This document shows positions 1 through 10,792 of a stretch of DNA of 64,000 nt, piece after piece. A program made the translations under genes and the position numbers. Below the pieces are notes generated by a model that was not told where the DNA came from, did not search any database, and was given only the letters and a program-made list of their open reading frames with translations. Location of the stretch: NCBI GenBank assembly GCA_014529385.2, contig CM043950.1:154732045-154796044 (forward strand), given 5' to 3'. The number at the start of each line of letters is the position of its first letter. Positions within the stretch are counted from its first letter, which is position 1. The stretch comes from Adiantum capillus-veneris. Lineage: Eukaryota; Streptophyta; Polypodiopsida; Polypodiales; Pteridaceae.

Positions 1-1476
1 TAGGCACAAAGCTCTATTCTATCTCTCATGTCAAAGGTAACAATGTCTGCATGACTAATCTACTTGAATCATTCTTGAAAGAGCTTTATGAAGGTGATTG
101 GCTTCTTATTGGAAGCTACTTGAGTACTCTAACAAAACAGGATGATTGGTCTGAACAAGAATTCAAGAGGATACGCAGGAAAGCATATGGGTACTTTTTG
201 AGGGATGGTTACTTGTGGAAGCATCCTAAACAAAAGGGTGCTACACCACAAAGGGTTATATGTAAAAAAGAGACTCAAGTAAAGCTCATGCAAGAGTTTC
301 ATGAGAGTCTGTGGGCTGGACACAGGGGTGTATCGGCAACCTTCTCCAAGTTCAAAGAAAAATACTGGTGGAAGGGTATGTATAAAGATGTATCTCAGTT
401 TGTAGAGACATGTGTAACTTGTCAAGTGTATTCAAATGTTCGACATCGTGATGGATTGCACCCTACATATCCACTAGCCATGCACTATAAATGGGTTGTG
501 GATCTAGTCACAATGCCTCTAGGACTCTGGCAGATGAGATACTTGGTTCTTGCACAAGAGGACCTAGCTAACCAGGTTGAAGGAAGAGCATTAAGAGCTA
601 AACCCACAGAATCTGTGTGCAAATTCCTTCTTGATGAGGTGATTTGCCGTTATGGTTGTGTGGAAAAATCACTGCAGATAGAGGTGAACTGGATGCCGAA
701 GAAGCAAGGGAGTTCTTTTCTAGATTAGGAATCAAACTTTCTCTTACTTCAGCTTACAACCCGGAAGGCAATGGAAAGAGTGAAAGAGGGCATCCTCCTA
801 TCATCAAAGCTTTGGCCAAGGCTTGTGAAGGAAGAGTTGGTGAGTGGCCAAAATTGTTACCATATGCCTTATGGGCTGATCGTACAACACATAGCTCAGT
901 AACTGGCTACATGCCTGCGGAGCTAATGTAAGGTCAAAAGCCAGTGATGCCGATTGAAGATACAATTTCCACATGGAATGTACTACCTTTGCAAGAGGGG
1001 CTTAGCAGGAAAGATCTCCTTGCACTGCGTATAAGGCAGCTAGAGAGAAGACCTGGAGACATTGAAGCTGCAAAAGAATGACTCAAAAATGCAAGGTTGA
1101 AAACAAGGACTACTTTGATAAGCGACATCGACTCAGGAGCAAAGCAATTGACAAAGGTGACTGGGTTTTGGTGTATGATAGTAGCCTTGATAACCAGCAC
1201 ACAGTCATGCGTAAGTTTTCAAAAAGATGGTTTGGACCGTATGTTGTAAAGCATGTGCATGAAAATGCTACTTACAGCTTTTCTGAACTAGATGGTACAG
1301 AAGTAAAGATTCCCATTGCAGGAAAAAGGATCAAAATGTTTAAGAGAAGAGGAGACAATGATCCAGAAGATGTTGATGAGGAAGAAGAGCAAACCACTGG
1401 TAAATATCAAAGTGAAGATAAATATTTGGAATCATCCAGTGAAGAAGAAAGCAAGAAAGATGTACAAGAGGGATGA
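1..1476 (+). pseudogene. Ty3/gypsy integrase region, broken
   Basis: Seen: three consecutive frames carry one integrase. Positions 51-~650 hold an H2C2-type zinc finger (HESLWAGHRG ... CVTCQ) and the first core Asp (VVDLVTMP). Positions 644-931 continue the core (ITADRGEL, then NPEGNGKSERG with the catalytic Glu). Positions 1078-1476 carry the C-terminal GPY/F module (RWFGPYVV) and a very acidic tail (EDVDEEEEQ). Frameshifts lie near 650 and 1075 and a TAA at 929-931. Positions 1-50 look like the end of the preceding RNase H domain, so the element runs off the left edge. Known: such integrases insert retrotransposon cDNA in the nucleus. Inferred: inactive. No chromodomain is seen. Confidence 0.9.
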
Positions 1477-1534
1477 TCTTACAAAGAAATAATGTGGCAC
1501 ATACCGGAGGATGTGCAGGTTTAGAGGGGGTGGA

Positions 1535-1806
1535 TGTCGCGCTGTGACACGTACATAGTGGGAACGCATGCTACAAGATCTATCTTGTAACTTTTTAGAT
1601 ACATAATTATCTTTCCTATAATGTACATATGCATATTTAAGTATAATAATAAGCCTTCTATCTCATCCTATTATTTTTCTCAAGGGTAACATATCCTTAC
1701 TTTACCATCAGAAAATACTATGGGAAAAGCTCAATAGCTCCGCCTCTTTAACTTGGGGCAAAAAGCATTGATTCTTTATTTCTACTATCTCATTATCATC
1801 TCACAC
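1535..1806 (+). repeat. Candidate 3' LTR of the left-edge gypsy element
   Basis: A purine tract (agaggggg, 1523-1530) lies 58 bases past the integrase stop and is followed by a TG start at 1535 (tgtcgcgctg), as expected for polypurine tract then LTR. The right boundary is uncertain; catctcaca near 1806 is one possible CA end. The partner LTR lies outside the window, so the call rests on position alone. Confidence 0.45.
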
Positions 1807-1835
1807 CCTAGCTAGATCCTATATCTAGGGTAAAC

Positions 1836-1840
<5 letters not shown>

Positions 1841-1900
<60 letters not shown>
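1841..1900. repeat. (TA)30 microsatellite
   Basis: Sixty bases of uninterrupted TA dinucleotide. It separates the left-edge gypsy element from the next non-coding block. Confidence 0.98.
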
Positions 1901-1903
<3 letters not shown>

Positions 1904-2984
1904 TATGTATTTTTTATACTTTTCTTATATATTTTTTTAAATAGCTACTAGGAGGGAATCAAATCCTAGTGGGACACTAGGTGGCATGATTTCAAAGATA
2001 CACTTATTTTAATGCATTATTGCAAGCATGATTACAAAACTTTGTCAAGGAGCAATGTCATGCTTTCATATGGCATGAGGTGTCCTTTGGAATTAAATGA
2101 AAGTCTAGGCTAAGGGGACCACGGGAAGACTTTTGCTGCCAGAAATGGACCCTATTTTGATGATTTTTTTACACAAGGTTCCAATCTGAATTGGAAAATT
2201 ATTTTAACATGAAAATCGTAGCTAATGAGCTGAAGTTTCTGCCCATATTTTTACTTTTTTATTTGGAGCCATGGTTGAGGAGATATGATCAAAATACTGG
2301 ACCCCAGTCTGCCCACATCATGCAGGGACAGCTCATTTCCAACTTTTCCAATTCCTATTCACACTGGCTCCTCTCTTCTTGTGTAAACCCTTGGGGTTTC
2401 CCTTCACCTATAAAAGGGGACCTCTTCTTCCTTGAAAGGAACTCAAGCATTCAAGCCATTGAGGAGAGGAATTCTTGAGGGAGTGAGTAGTAATGCCTAA
2501 TTGTACTTAGCCCCATTAACATAAGCCCAAGCCTACACTTTCTCCTAGAGGAAGACTAGCCATTCTTGTACGCTATCCTTGGAAGATCAACTCTAATCAA
2601 AGAAGGTGTTGTACTTGGCGTATCAATCAACGTTGAATTCTCCCCTCTTCTTCTCTCTCCCATCAATAATGTTGCCGAAGGGTTTCAAGTAAGATGTGTT
2701 CTACATTGATGTTTTCTTGATTTCTTGTTGTTTTCGTTTTCATCTCTAATCCAACATATATATGTGTATCTAATCTCATCTCCTTAACCAAACCTATCTC
2801 TCTCACTCTTAGTAATTCATCATCTCTACAAATTTTAGGTTCTCCTTGCTACAGGTACATCTCTCCCCGCAGTATCCTTATTGCCTACGGGCAAGAATAG
2901 GGCTTGGGAGGGAAACTTCTCATCTCTTCACTTCTCTCATATCTACATTTTTCTCATATCTACATTTCTCACATACTATCCTAG
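1901..2984 (+). other. Non-coding LTR-like block with TATA box
   Basis: No convincing coding sequence. A TATA box (tataaaag, 2409-2416) is followed by CT-rich leader-like DNA and then by two small ORFs. This matches the U3-R-U5 and leader arrangement of a plant LTR element. A duplicated motif (ctcatatctacat) sits at about 2936-2971. No second LTR copy or clear primer-binding site was found, so LTR identity is inferred. Confidence 0.4.
2409..2416 (+). promoter_or_regulatory. TATA box
   Basis: tataaaag lies 570 bases upstream of the first small ORF in an otherwise non-coding block, in the typical position for an LTR promoter. No experimental support; other promoter elements were not recognised. 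Confidence 0.45.
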
Positions 2985-3203
2985 ATGAATAACCCACATG
3001 ATGATCATTTCTATCGCTTTCACTCTGTACGATCTATTAGAATTAACGTATGGATTAGCCGTAAAATACACTTTCAACAACGTATAGTGTTTCTCTTCGG
3101 CCCTGAAAGGCTCAATGAAATACTTCTATCACCGGATCCCATCATACTACCTCTCATAGACTATAATTTTTCTTTTGATGCAAGCGTAGTTATCTTGCTA
3201 TGA
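2985..3203 (+). CDS. Small ORF, 72 aa, pre-gag sORF family member 1
   Basis: Unrecognised protein. It is homologous to the next ORF: 19 of 43 residues identical over the C-terminal part, including the core FQ..I..LFG..RLN. It also matches the minus-strand ORF at 60315-60533 in the Tat-like element: both are 72 aa and align without gaps with 21 identities, including G39, ER41-42, E45, P52 and LPL55-57. The C-terminus is hydrophobic (PIILPLI, VVILL). Its stop overlaps the next start as ATGA. No known domain can be named. Conservation across two different elements argues that it is or was translated; its role is unknown. Confidence 0.55.
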   Translation: MNNPHDDHFYRFHSVRSIRINVWISRKIHFQQRIVFLFGPERLNEILLSPDPIILPLIDYNFSFDASVVILL

Positions 3204-3412
3204 ACCAAGAGGATTTGTACACACAATTAATCCCAATCACTAGACAAAATATATATATTATGGTAAGCACAAAACTACAATTCCAAAGAACAATTCGTAG
3301 CCTATTTGGTCAGCCAAGATTGAATGCCATTAACTCATCTATTAACCCTTTCATATTATCCATGATACGATATGACCATAGCCTTGATGTTTTCATCTTC
3401 GTAGTGCTTTGA
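3200..3412 (+). CDS. Small ORF, 70 aa, pre-gag sORF family member 2
   Basis: Tandem paralogue of the preceding ORF, starting at the A of an ATGA overlap with its stop codon. Shared core: LFGQPRLNAI, then P-x-I-L and a hydrophobic end (DVFIFVVL). It begins MNQ, like the ORF at 60533. It shares the family's apparent plan of a strand, a helix and a hydrophobic C-terminal strand (inference from residue pattern only). An overlapping stop/start is unusual in plant nuclear DNA and would suit reinitiation on a retrotransposon RNA. Function unknown. Confidence 0.55.
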   Translation: MNQEDLYTQLIPITRQNIYIMVSTKLQFQRTIRSLFGQPRLNAINSSINPFILSMIRYDHSLDVFIFVVL

Positions 3413-3717
3413 CATTCTCTTTTGTGTTCTTTCTTTGTGTGTGTGAGTGCAAAAGAGAAAGAGTGAGTCTTCTTTGATTGCAATTCTTTCCAAACCCTAG
3501 TCTTCATGGCATCTATGGTTTAACTCCTTCATATAGTTTTTGTTGAGTTCTCTCACAAACTCTCACAGCCATAAGCCCGGTGCTTTCCTAGCAAGACCGC
3601 AAATTTCTCGACAGCGTATGGTGCCTACCATGTCAGCAATTCAACGGCGGTCATTTCCCGGGGCTGTCCATGCGGGGAGGGTGTGTGTACAGGGCAGCCA
3701 CGTCACCAGTTTGTGAC
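3413..3717. other. Non-coding spacer
   Basis: A T-rich leader-like stretch followed by a more GC-rich segment. No ORF continuation, gag start or LTR boundary was recognised. If the small ORFs belong to an element, its gag has been lost here at the junction with the inverted repeat. Confidence 0.5.
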
Positions 3718-4274
3718 ATGTTGACAAGGCTAATGAGATTTAACCAATTGAAGATCTCACGGAGCCTCTTCACAAATCCCTTTTAAACTCCGTTGTAAGA
3801 GACAAGGATGTTATCTAATTTGATTGCATGAGACATATCTTGATCTTTGATTTCTTTTCAAGCTGAAAGTAGACAATACCGATTCATCAATACAAACAAG
3901 ATACTATGTCCAAGGTTGTGTACTTCAAAACTTGGTTCCCAATCACTCTGTCTCAAAGCATTTGTCTTACTTTCTTCTTCTTAGTTAAGGTGTTCCACGG
4001 TTGTTTACTAAGAAGAAGAAAGTAAGACAAATGCTTTGAGGCATAGTGATTGGGAACCAAGTTTTGAAGTACACAACCTTGGACATAGTATCTTGTTTGT
4101 ACTGATGAATCAGTATTGTCTGCTTTCAGCGTGAAACGAAATCAAAGATCAAGATATGTCTCATGCAATCAAATTGGGTAACATCCTCATCTCCTACAAC
4201 AGAGCTCAAAAGGGATTTGTGAAGAGGTTTCGTGAGATCATCAATTGGTTAAATCTCAATATCCTTGTCAACAT
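3718..4274. repeat. Large imperfect inverted repeat (about 268-bp arms, 20-bp loop)
   Basis: The left arm (3718-3985) and right arm (4006-4274) are reverse complements with scattered mismatches. For example, gatctttgatttc near 3844 answers gaaatcaaagatc near 4138, and ttacttcttctt-type runs face each other around the loop. The outer ends share atgttgacaagg. A transcript through it would fold into a very long hairpin. No transposase, target duplication or coding potential was seen. Confidence 0.85.
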
Positions 4275-4280
4275 CATCTA

Positions 4281-4354
4281 CTGCCACCCATTCTATGATA
4301 ATTACCACACAGATACGCTGCCACCCATTCTATGATAATTACCACACAGATACG
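4281..4354. repeat. Tandem duplication, two 37-bp units
   Basis: Units 4281-4317 and 4318-4354 are identical (each starts ctgccaccca). The duplication lies just outside the inverted repeat and appears recent because there is no divergence. Confidence 0.95.
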
Positions 4355-4440
4355 CCTTTTTCACACATATATAAAAAAGATGTTGCAAGCAGATGTCAGC
4401 TAGCTGTGCTTGTTCTTTCAAATGAGTATGATCACTCCAT

Positions 4441-5465
4441 ATGGAGCTTGATGAACCACTTATAAATCCTTTCAGTTCAATCCTTCCCATGCTTATCCTT
4501 CCCATCTTCTACAAGCTAGATCCCCATGATGTCCAGAATGGAAACCATCTACGCAATTGGAGCGAGGGATGGAAAGCTCACGTTTTCCATTTGCCAGATT
4601 TTGAGGTTAATACTGCTCGCTTTTTTGAATGGGAGCATGCACTGGGAAGACTTGGCAGACTCAATGACTTTTTCTTGCATCCAAACGTGGAGAAACTAGC
4701 TTTGGCAGAGAAGGTTGTGTCAAAAATATGCTACGATTTAATAGAAGATTATATAAGGTGCTTGCTAGATAGGTATGCTAATCTGATCTGTGTGCTCGGC
4801 TAGCCTTGATGACATTAACATCTTAGTGGATCAGCTGTGAATTGTGCACAGTGGGTCAACAATAAAGAAAATTCATGACGAGTTTAGCTTGTCGGAGCTC
4901 ATCGATGGTCCAAATTTCTTGGAGCAGAGAAGATTGAAAGTGCCACTGTCTGTTGTCATCGAGTCAAAGAGAAGGCATAGGTATGACCTGCAGTGTGTTA
5001 AGGTATACATTGTTTCATATGCTTGGAATGCTGAGTCACTGCATGTATTGTCAAAAAATCTCAAAAGCTACTAACTGGTTAATTTTATTTGAATACTCAG
5101 TGAAGGTTGTGGAAGATTGTATCGATCAGCAATACCTTTGTAACATAAACTCATTCAAGAAGCGAATTGACTATACAACTCCATTAGTAGCACCAGAATG
5201 TGCCACCGAGCAATTTTATATTGCAAACATGGTACAGCTTCAACATAGTACCAGGAGCACGACCATTTCTATTCACGTCTTTTGCAATCAGCTACCACCA
5301 GAAAATGTGGAGTTCTTTTCAAATGAGAAAGAGATGTCTTATTGTGTTGGTGTAGGGCTGTCCCACTCCATAGCAGTTTTACATGGAGTTCTAAGCATTT
5401 CTATTTATCAAATGCAAGATCAGGAGGAGTGGGATCATCTTCATCACTTTAGATTATCCTACTAA
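4441..5465 (+). pseudogene. Unidentified protein-coding remnant
   Basis: Three overlapping open stretches (4441-4803, 4844-5074, 4953-5465) have a protein-like composition. Examples are a helical charged segment with FFEWEHALGRLGRLNDFF and LAEKVVSKICYDLIEDYI in the first, SLSELIDGPNFLEQRR in the second, and NQLPPENVEFFSNEKEM in the third. They are interrupted by stops, so the segment is broken or contains introns. I do not recognise the family. It shows no reverse transcriptase, integrase or transposase motif and could be a captured or decayed host gene fragment. Confidence 0.35.
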
Positions 5466-5549
5466 AAGGATGGCAACAGTCCACTGATTCTGGATTGGAA
5501 GCATTCAACAGACAAGGAATGACCACTATTATATGAGGTTCCTCTCCTG

Positions 5550-6310
5550 GTGTTGAGGGAGAAAATCCACAAGGAGACGAGTGCACGCAGGGAGTCTGTT
5601 ATTCAAGAAGACTGTGCAGAAGGTAGCTTGTTTCCAAAACTTAGTGGGAAATCTAATAAGAGACAGGGCAACGGTGGAAAAGATCAACCAAAAGAGGGAG
5701 ATGCATATGAGTTTGATCCCGCCAATGTCTTTAAGAAAAAGGTTGATCCAAAGGAGATCTTGATTGTCACAAGGTGCATCCATTGACAAAATACTCCTTC
5801 TATGTGGGGCTTTGTAATAATGCAGTGTCTTGGAAAAGCATCGAAGGAGCCCCGATTAAAGTTGCAATGGTGTTTGTATTTCAAAAAATATCCTTAAATA
5901 AAAGGGAGCTCTTGATAGAGGCAACCAGCACTCTTACGTTGGGTATAGAGTGTGGGGTTCGCAATGATGAAAAAATGTTGGGATGGTGTCACAACAACAT
6001 TGACATTTCACTTGGATGTCATGCGGTAGCTGGTCAAGCTCGACACCTTTTGATATAAGACTCGTATGGAGTGAATGGGGACCCCTCAACGAGCTTTACC
6101 ATGACTAGCATGAACTTTATTCTACAATCAAAGGAAAGCACCCCTTCATTCGGTGGAGAATTGGATTTGAAATCGGAGAAGTTGAATATTGGCAGGTCTA
6201 CAAATACAAAAGCGAGGACCATCACAAATGATTCTTTTGAGACTATTTATAATGGCATTTGCAATGGTTTTATGACTAGAGACTTGTCGAGTCCATCCAT
6301 TGTTAACTAA
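5550..6310 (+). pseudogene. Unidentified ORF remnants
   Basis: Open stretches 5550-5786 (lysine- and aspartate-rich, with EFDPANVFKKKVDPKE), 5774-6058 and 6071-6310 follow the previous remnant in the same orientation. They may be downstream parts of the same decayed gene. No motif or family was recognised. A first ATG in good context is not evident. Confidence 0.3.
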
Positions 6311-6448
6311 CATTGGTGGGAAGTGAATGCTGACACGTGGAAAAAGAAGCGCTTTATGACTAGAGACTTGTCGGGTCCATTGGTTGTTAAATTTATTTGG
6401 AACATCGGTGGGAAGTGAATGTTGACACGTGGAAAAAGAAGCACTTCA
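6268..6448. repeat. Tandem duplication of about 90 bp, diverged
   Basis: The order gactagagacttgtcg ... ggtgggaagtgaatg ... gacacgtggaaaaagaagc occurs twice, at about 6272-6352 and 6357-6448, with substitutions and a short indel. It lies at the start of the next open stretch and may be an old local duplication. Confidence 0.8.
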
Positions 6449-7113
6449 TTGCAAGGCAGAGCCTATGCTCAACAATACGTCCACGCAACGTGGGCACGTG
6501 GAATCTCTTGGAAGCCTCACCTTACACGCTGATGATTGTTAGAGATATGCAACTTTATGAGATAAAGGATAATGGAGAACCGCATGTATTTGCCTCTTGC
6601 AATCCAGATTATGTGCTCTTATTGTATGTCAATCATGCTATGAGCCATTTAACAACGCGAGAGGGCCAAGACATAGTGCTGCCAAGCACTAAAATTGAGC
6701 CAATCCGAAACCCAAACCCAAAGATCCCAAATGTTCTACAAGTCTCTAATCTTTCAGATCTTTTGGATGAGGAGCACTCTATGGGATGGGAGGCATGTCT
6801 CCTCTTTTTTTTATCATTGTTTGCGTCTCCTGTCTTTTTGCATGTGTACTCAATCTCTTGTCACGTAAGGGGGATAGAAGATTTCGTGGAATCTTCAATA
6901 ATATTAGAATTTCTTTTTAGAAGACCAATACTTACTACTCTCAATCATATGGAATCTAGGAATATTCCTACCCCCTTCAGAGCCTGTGCCCCCCTACCCT
7001 TCTGCCTGTCGCCCCTCCTCTCCCCTCCCCTCCCCTCATTCTTCCCTGCTTTTGCTGTTTCGGAGCCCTCCTCCCTCATCCTCTTTGCCCAAGGTGGGCT
7101 TTGCACAGCCTAG
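6397..7113 (+). CDS. Hypothetical ORF, 238 aa, doubtful
   Basis: The longest open stretch in the 4.4-7.1 kb block. The N-terminal half is protein-like (SPYTLMIVRDMQLYEIKDNG, VLLLYVNHAMSHLTTREGQD). The C-terminal half crosses a C/T-rich tract (7000-7060) and reads as low-complexity proline and serine, so the true end is probably earlier. No homology was recognised. It may belong to the same decayed gene as the upstream remnants. Confidence 0.3.
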   Translation: MEHRWEVNVDTWKKKHFIARQSLCSTIRPRNVGTWNLLEASPYTLMIVRDMQLYEIKDNGEPHVFASCNPDYVLLLYVNHAMSHLTTREGQDIVLPSTKIEPIRNPNPKIPNVLQVSNLSDLLDEEHSMGWEACLLFFLSLFASPVFLHVYSISCHVRGIEDFVESSIILEFLFRRPILTTLNHMESRNIPTPFRACAPLPFCLSPLLSPPLPSFFPAFAVSEPSSLILFAQGGLCTA

Positions 7114-7149
7114 TCTACGTCAAATGCACAGAAGAGAAATGAAATGAAA

Positions 7150-7965
7150 TGTTCTATTAATGTCTTTAAAAGGACAAAATGACCTTTGAGACCACAAAGT
7201 TACAACCTGATTTATTTGATACAATGTCTGAGTAGCAAAATAAAAGGAGCTGAAAGCTAAAAAGTTGAATGCTAAGTTCAAAGCTAAATGCGAGCTAATC
7301 AGGTAGCTAAGACTGGGCTGATACAATGTTTAATATAAATGATCATACAAGAGCTGATATAAAACAGTCATCATGTGGATCACAAGAAGTCCATCATCGA
7401 TTGCTGGCGGATCTCATCAATCTCCTCCATGGTCAGTAATCTAACGGGGCGTCGTGCATGTCGGACGAAAGTGATCCGAATCCTCTAATGTAGCCTCCGT
7501 CAATGATGTGTAATCCTCCTCAGTCGTGGACGTCTGGATCTCCATAGCCCAGTCACTTGATCAATCAACGTGCCTCTGGTGTGAGAAACATGTAAGCTCT
7601 GTTGTGGCTTCTCCTCCGCCTGCCCAATGCCTGCTCTAAAGAATCTGTGATCCGTCGATGTGGATGGATGGCCTCTACCCTCATCAGACTTTCTCTATGT
7701 CGACGCAGCTCAAGAAAAAACAGTCCCAGACATCTCTAGTCCTCATACCTCATGACTCTAGAAAGTGGTCCAAAGTTCTCTCTGAATAAGCAATGAAAGC
7801 GCCCTCGTATCTCATAATAGACCATGCAGTGCAACTCTGTCTCAAGCTCCATATGGCATAGGGGACATGTCCTGGCCTCTGATGGTACTCCTCTACATCT
7901 GCAAGTCTCAATCCGAAGCTGGTGTGAAGATGTGCGTATCTGAAAGAGCTTAACATAGAGAGAGA
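7150..7965 (-). pseudogene. LINE-X 3' fragment with reverse-transcriptase zinc-binding domain
   Basis: On the minus strand about 7740-7930 encodes RTCPLCHMELETELHCM, the C-P-L-C ... E-T-E-x-H pattern of the zinc-binding domain that closes many LINE ORF2 proteins. Broken coding sequence and 3' UTR continue to about 7150, where the plus strand shows gaaatgaaatgaaatg, i.e. a (CATTT)n-like 3' tail. The fragment is 5'-truncated at about 7965, next to a GA/poly-G tract. It probably belongs to the same LINE lineage as 16142-28195, but the missing middle shows it is a separate truncated copy. Confidence 0.6.
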
Positions 7966-7971
7966 GAGAGA

Positions 7972-8014
<43 letters not shown>
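7957..8014. repeat. (GA)n followed by a 41-bp poly-G run
   Basis: GA repeats (about 7957-7973) run into an uninterrupted G homopolymer (7974-8014). Minus-strand proline-rich ORFs across it are artefacts of the homopolymer. The exact length may be a sequencing or assembly estimate. Confidence 0.95.
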
Positions 8015-8015
<1 letters not shown>

Positions 8016-9191
8016 AACAATAACACAGGAAGAGAGAGGGCACTTGTGCGTAGCATTGTAGTAGCGACGGAAACAAGAGGGCGAGAACTGAATATACAAG
8101 GAATGGAGAGAGAGCGACACACAGTGGCCAACTGATAAGGACACACACACACATGCACACAGAAACAAAATGAAGCGTCCGGCGTTGTGCGAGAAAGTAT
8201 TGCATTAGTTGCTGAAGAGCTTTGTCAATGTCTACCTCTATAATAGTCGTATTGGGAATCTCCCATGTCAGGGCTACAGTGTCACTTCACAGGACAGACA
8301 GACAGTTGGATAGTTAGTTATAGTTGGTCTGGTTCACACTGGACGGACCCTCTGGGCTGGGGAGTGACATGTGGCAGGGTACCGACGGTGGTCTAGTGGA
8401 CATCATGGCCAGGTCACCACCACCACTCAGTTTGGAGATAGACTTAGCTGATTAAACATTTATGAGCCGTTGGTGGCTCTTTATGGTTGTACATATGAGT
8501 AGTTGTTTTGGGCAGTTGCATGATCACGTACGTAGTCCTCTAGAGTGAGTCTATTCACAGAGCACATCTTCACCATCCCTACACATCTGAGCCTCGACAC
8601 CCCCATTGTATCTATGAGTCCTGGGTTGGAGCTGAGTGTGCTGCCACGCTAGAATCTGTATCAATCTTTGAGATAGTTGAGTCATATGTTCTGGTCTGCT
8701 GTTGTGTCTTTGTGAGCTCTGCTGATGTCTATTGTTTCCTTTCTGTTCAGTCTGTTGAGTGATATTGTCACGCACATTGCACTGAGGACCACCTACTATA
8801 GAGAGCACGACACATTATCCCCGCTACAAGTGCTCTCATTTTGGCAATCACGGTGGGACCTCAACTGAAATCTCACTCTGTGAAGTGCAAATCTTGAAGC
8901 TAGTTGGGTCTATCTAGCTTCGCCTACCTTGCCTAGCTTCGTCGACCTTGCCTTGCACTGTTGTCCTCTCGCCTGGTCCAACTGGTCTAGTCCTCTGTCG
9001 CCCTAGTCATCTCTCGCCCTGGTCCAACCTGTCCTCGTCCCTCGTCTAGACCTCCTCGACCCTGGTCTAGTCCTCCTCGTCCCTGGTCCAGCCTGGTCTA
9101 GTCACTTGCCTGGTCTAGTAGAGTCTAGACCAGTCTCCAACCAGTTCAAGGGTTTTTTTGCCTAAATCTTGGTGGGATTGGTGGTCACTGC
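8015..9191. other. Non-coding stretch upstream of gypsy element E1
   Basis: No supported gene. 8940-9150 is a degenerate minisatellite built on cctggtctagtcctcctcg-like units. The stretch should hold the 5' LTR and primer site of E1, but I could not find a matching repeat downstream of E1, so the LTR is either lost or too diverged to see. Confidence 0.5.
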
Positions 9192-10792
9192 ATGACACAT
9201 ACAAGGCGGTCAGTCGAGCGTCAAAGCGCACTACTGAGCCCTCTAAAGTATTATAACAGAAGACGACCTTTGGTACCTAGTAGAAGTCCATCAACCTCAT
9301 CACCTATACCTCCACATACATCACCCATTCCTTCATCTAGCTCCACATCTTCGAGATCACCTTCTCCAGTAAAACTCTCTCCTATTTTTCTACACCAGGC
9401 TACTGAGCAGCAGGCTCAGCAAGGAGCCATGGAGCCGTTGGCTAGCGTTTTGGCTAAGGTAAACATCAAGTTCCCTACATTCAAAGGACTCTCTTCAGAA
9501 GATGCCGACGACCATGCAAGGAGGTTTGTATCTCTCTGTAGGGGTCGTGGTCTTAACAGGGAAGATGCTTATCTGGTAATCTTTCCATCCACCTTGGATG
9601 GCTTAGCAGACAAATGGTACAACCAGTTTGCAGAGAACCATTTTGCAACCTGGGAAACCTTAAGGCAACAGTTCTGTGCAGCTTTCAGGCCCGGTGACTA
9701 CCAGGAGAAGGTGTTGGATGAGTTAGCCAACATGATGCTCCAGCCAGAGGAGACTTTTGCAGAGCTTATGACTAAGACCAAGTCTCTAGTTGCCAAGCTT
9801 CCTCAGCAACCCGGTGAATTCATGGTGAAGAAGTGGGTGGAGAAGGCTCTTCCCAAAACTTCTCAACAAAAACTCCGAGAGAGTCTGCAACCCGATGCCA
9901 CTTTGGAGGAGTTCATCGCAGCTGCTACTAGGATAGAGAAGGCTAGGAAGCTATTCAACAACTCCCCTCACATACAGACCCCCTCTGTGTCTTTGGAAAG
10001 TCTTGCTGATCCATTGACTTCTTTACGTAGATAACTAGAAGCCCTAAAACTACAACGCGCTCTTCAAGAGGAGAAAAATATATCTCTTCGCCAAGAGAAA
10101 CCCCCACATCTTGAGGCTTTGGATCAAATCAAGCGAGAGCTAGAAGAGCTGCGGTCTCAACAGGAGACTAAGGCTATGGTATGGTGTAGCACGTGTCGTT
10201 CTCCAGGAAATCCTCCACAAGACTATCCCCTTCGGGCTTACTGCCACTTCTGCGAGAAGTCTAGGCATGAAGACAAGGATTTCTACTATATCAAGGGATT
10301 ACGTCAGATACAACAAAGTCTAGGTCCTTCTCTCCAACAAGGACTTACACCTGCATCAAACCTGGTGCACCATATAGCCATCAGAACCCGATGCCACCTC
10401 TGCTGAAGAAACCTCCTATGCAAGGTATGCACAGCAACTTTACATCCCCCAAATTTTATCATGCTAGTATTCCTTAAGTTCCCCAAAGCTTCTACACGTC
10501 AGCATCCGGTCCAATGCAGCAAGGGCCGAGACCACCTCGCCCCTCAAATAGGCCAATTTTGTGCTACAGGTGCGGGGAGTATGGGCACTATCAGAGCAAA
10601 TGTCCCTTACCAGAAGGGTCCCCTCCTTGCCGACATTGCCTTGAAGCTAAGGATCACTATAGTAAGGATTGCCCAAAACAACGAGCGTCCACATCTACAA
10701 GCACAAGCCAGCAGGAATTTACATTTCCAAATCTTAACCTCATCACAGTAAGCTCCATTCCACAGGCACCACCTTCCACTCTTGTAGGTTGA
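9192..10792 (+). pseudogene. E1 gag (Ty3/gypsy), broken
   Basis: 9192-10034 encodes a serine/proline-rich N-terminus and then a retrotransposon gag domain (KFPTFKGLSSEDADDHARRF, ADKWYNQF, TWETLRQQF). A stop ends the frame at 10034. Downstream frames continue with a coiled-coil stretch and a C-x2-C/H cluster near 10230. Two CCHC zinc knuckles follow at about 10560-10680 (CYRCGEYGHYQSKC and CRHCLEAKDHYSKDC). Gag packages element RNA into virus-like particles in the cytoplasm. The broken frames mean no complete gag is made. Confidence 0.88.

Noticed and set aside
7736-8205. Proline-rich minus-strand ORFs across the poly-G run
   Set aside because: Produced by the homopolymer. The only real signal is the short LINE zinc-domain remnant at one end.
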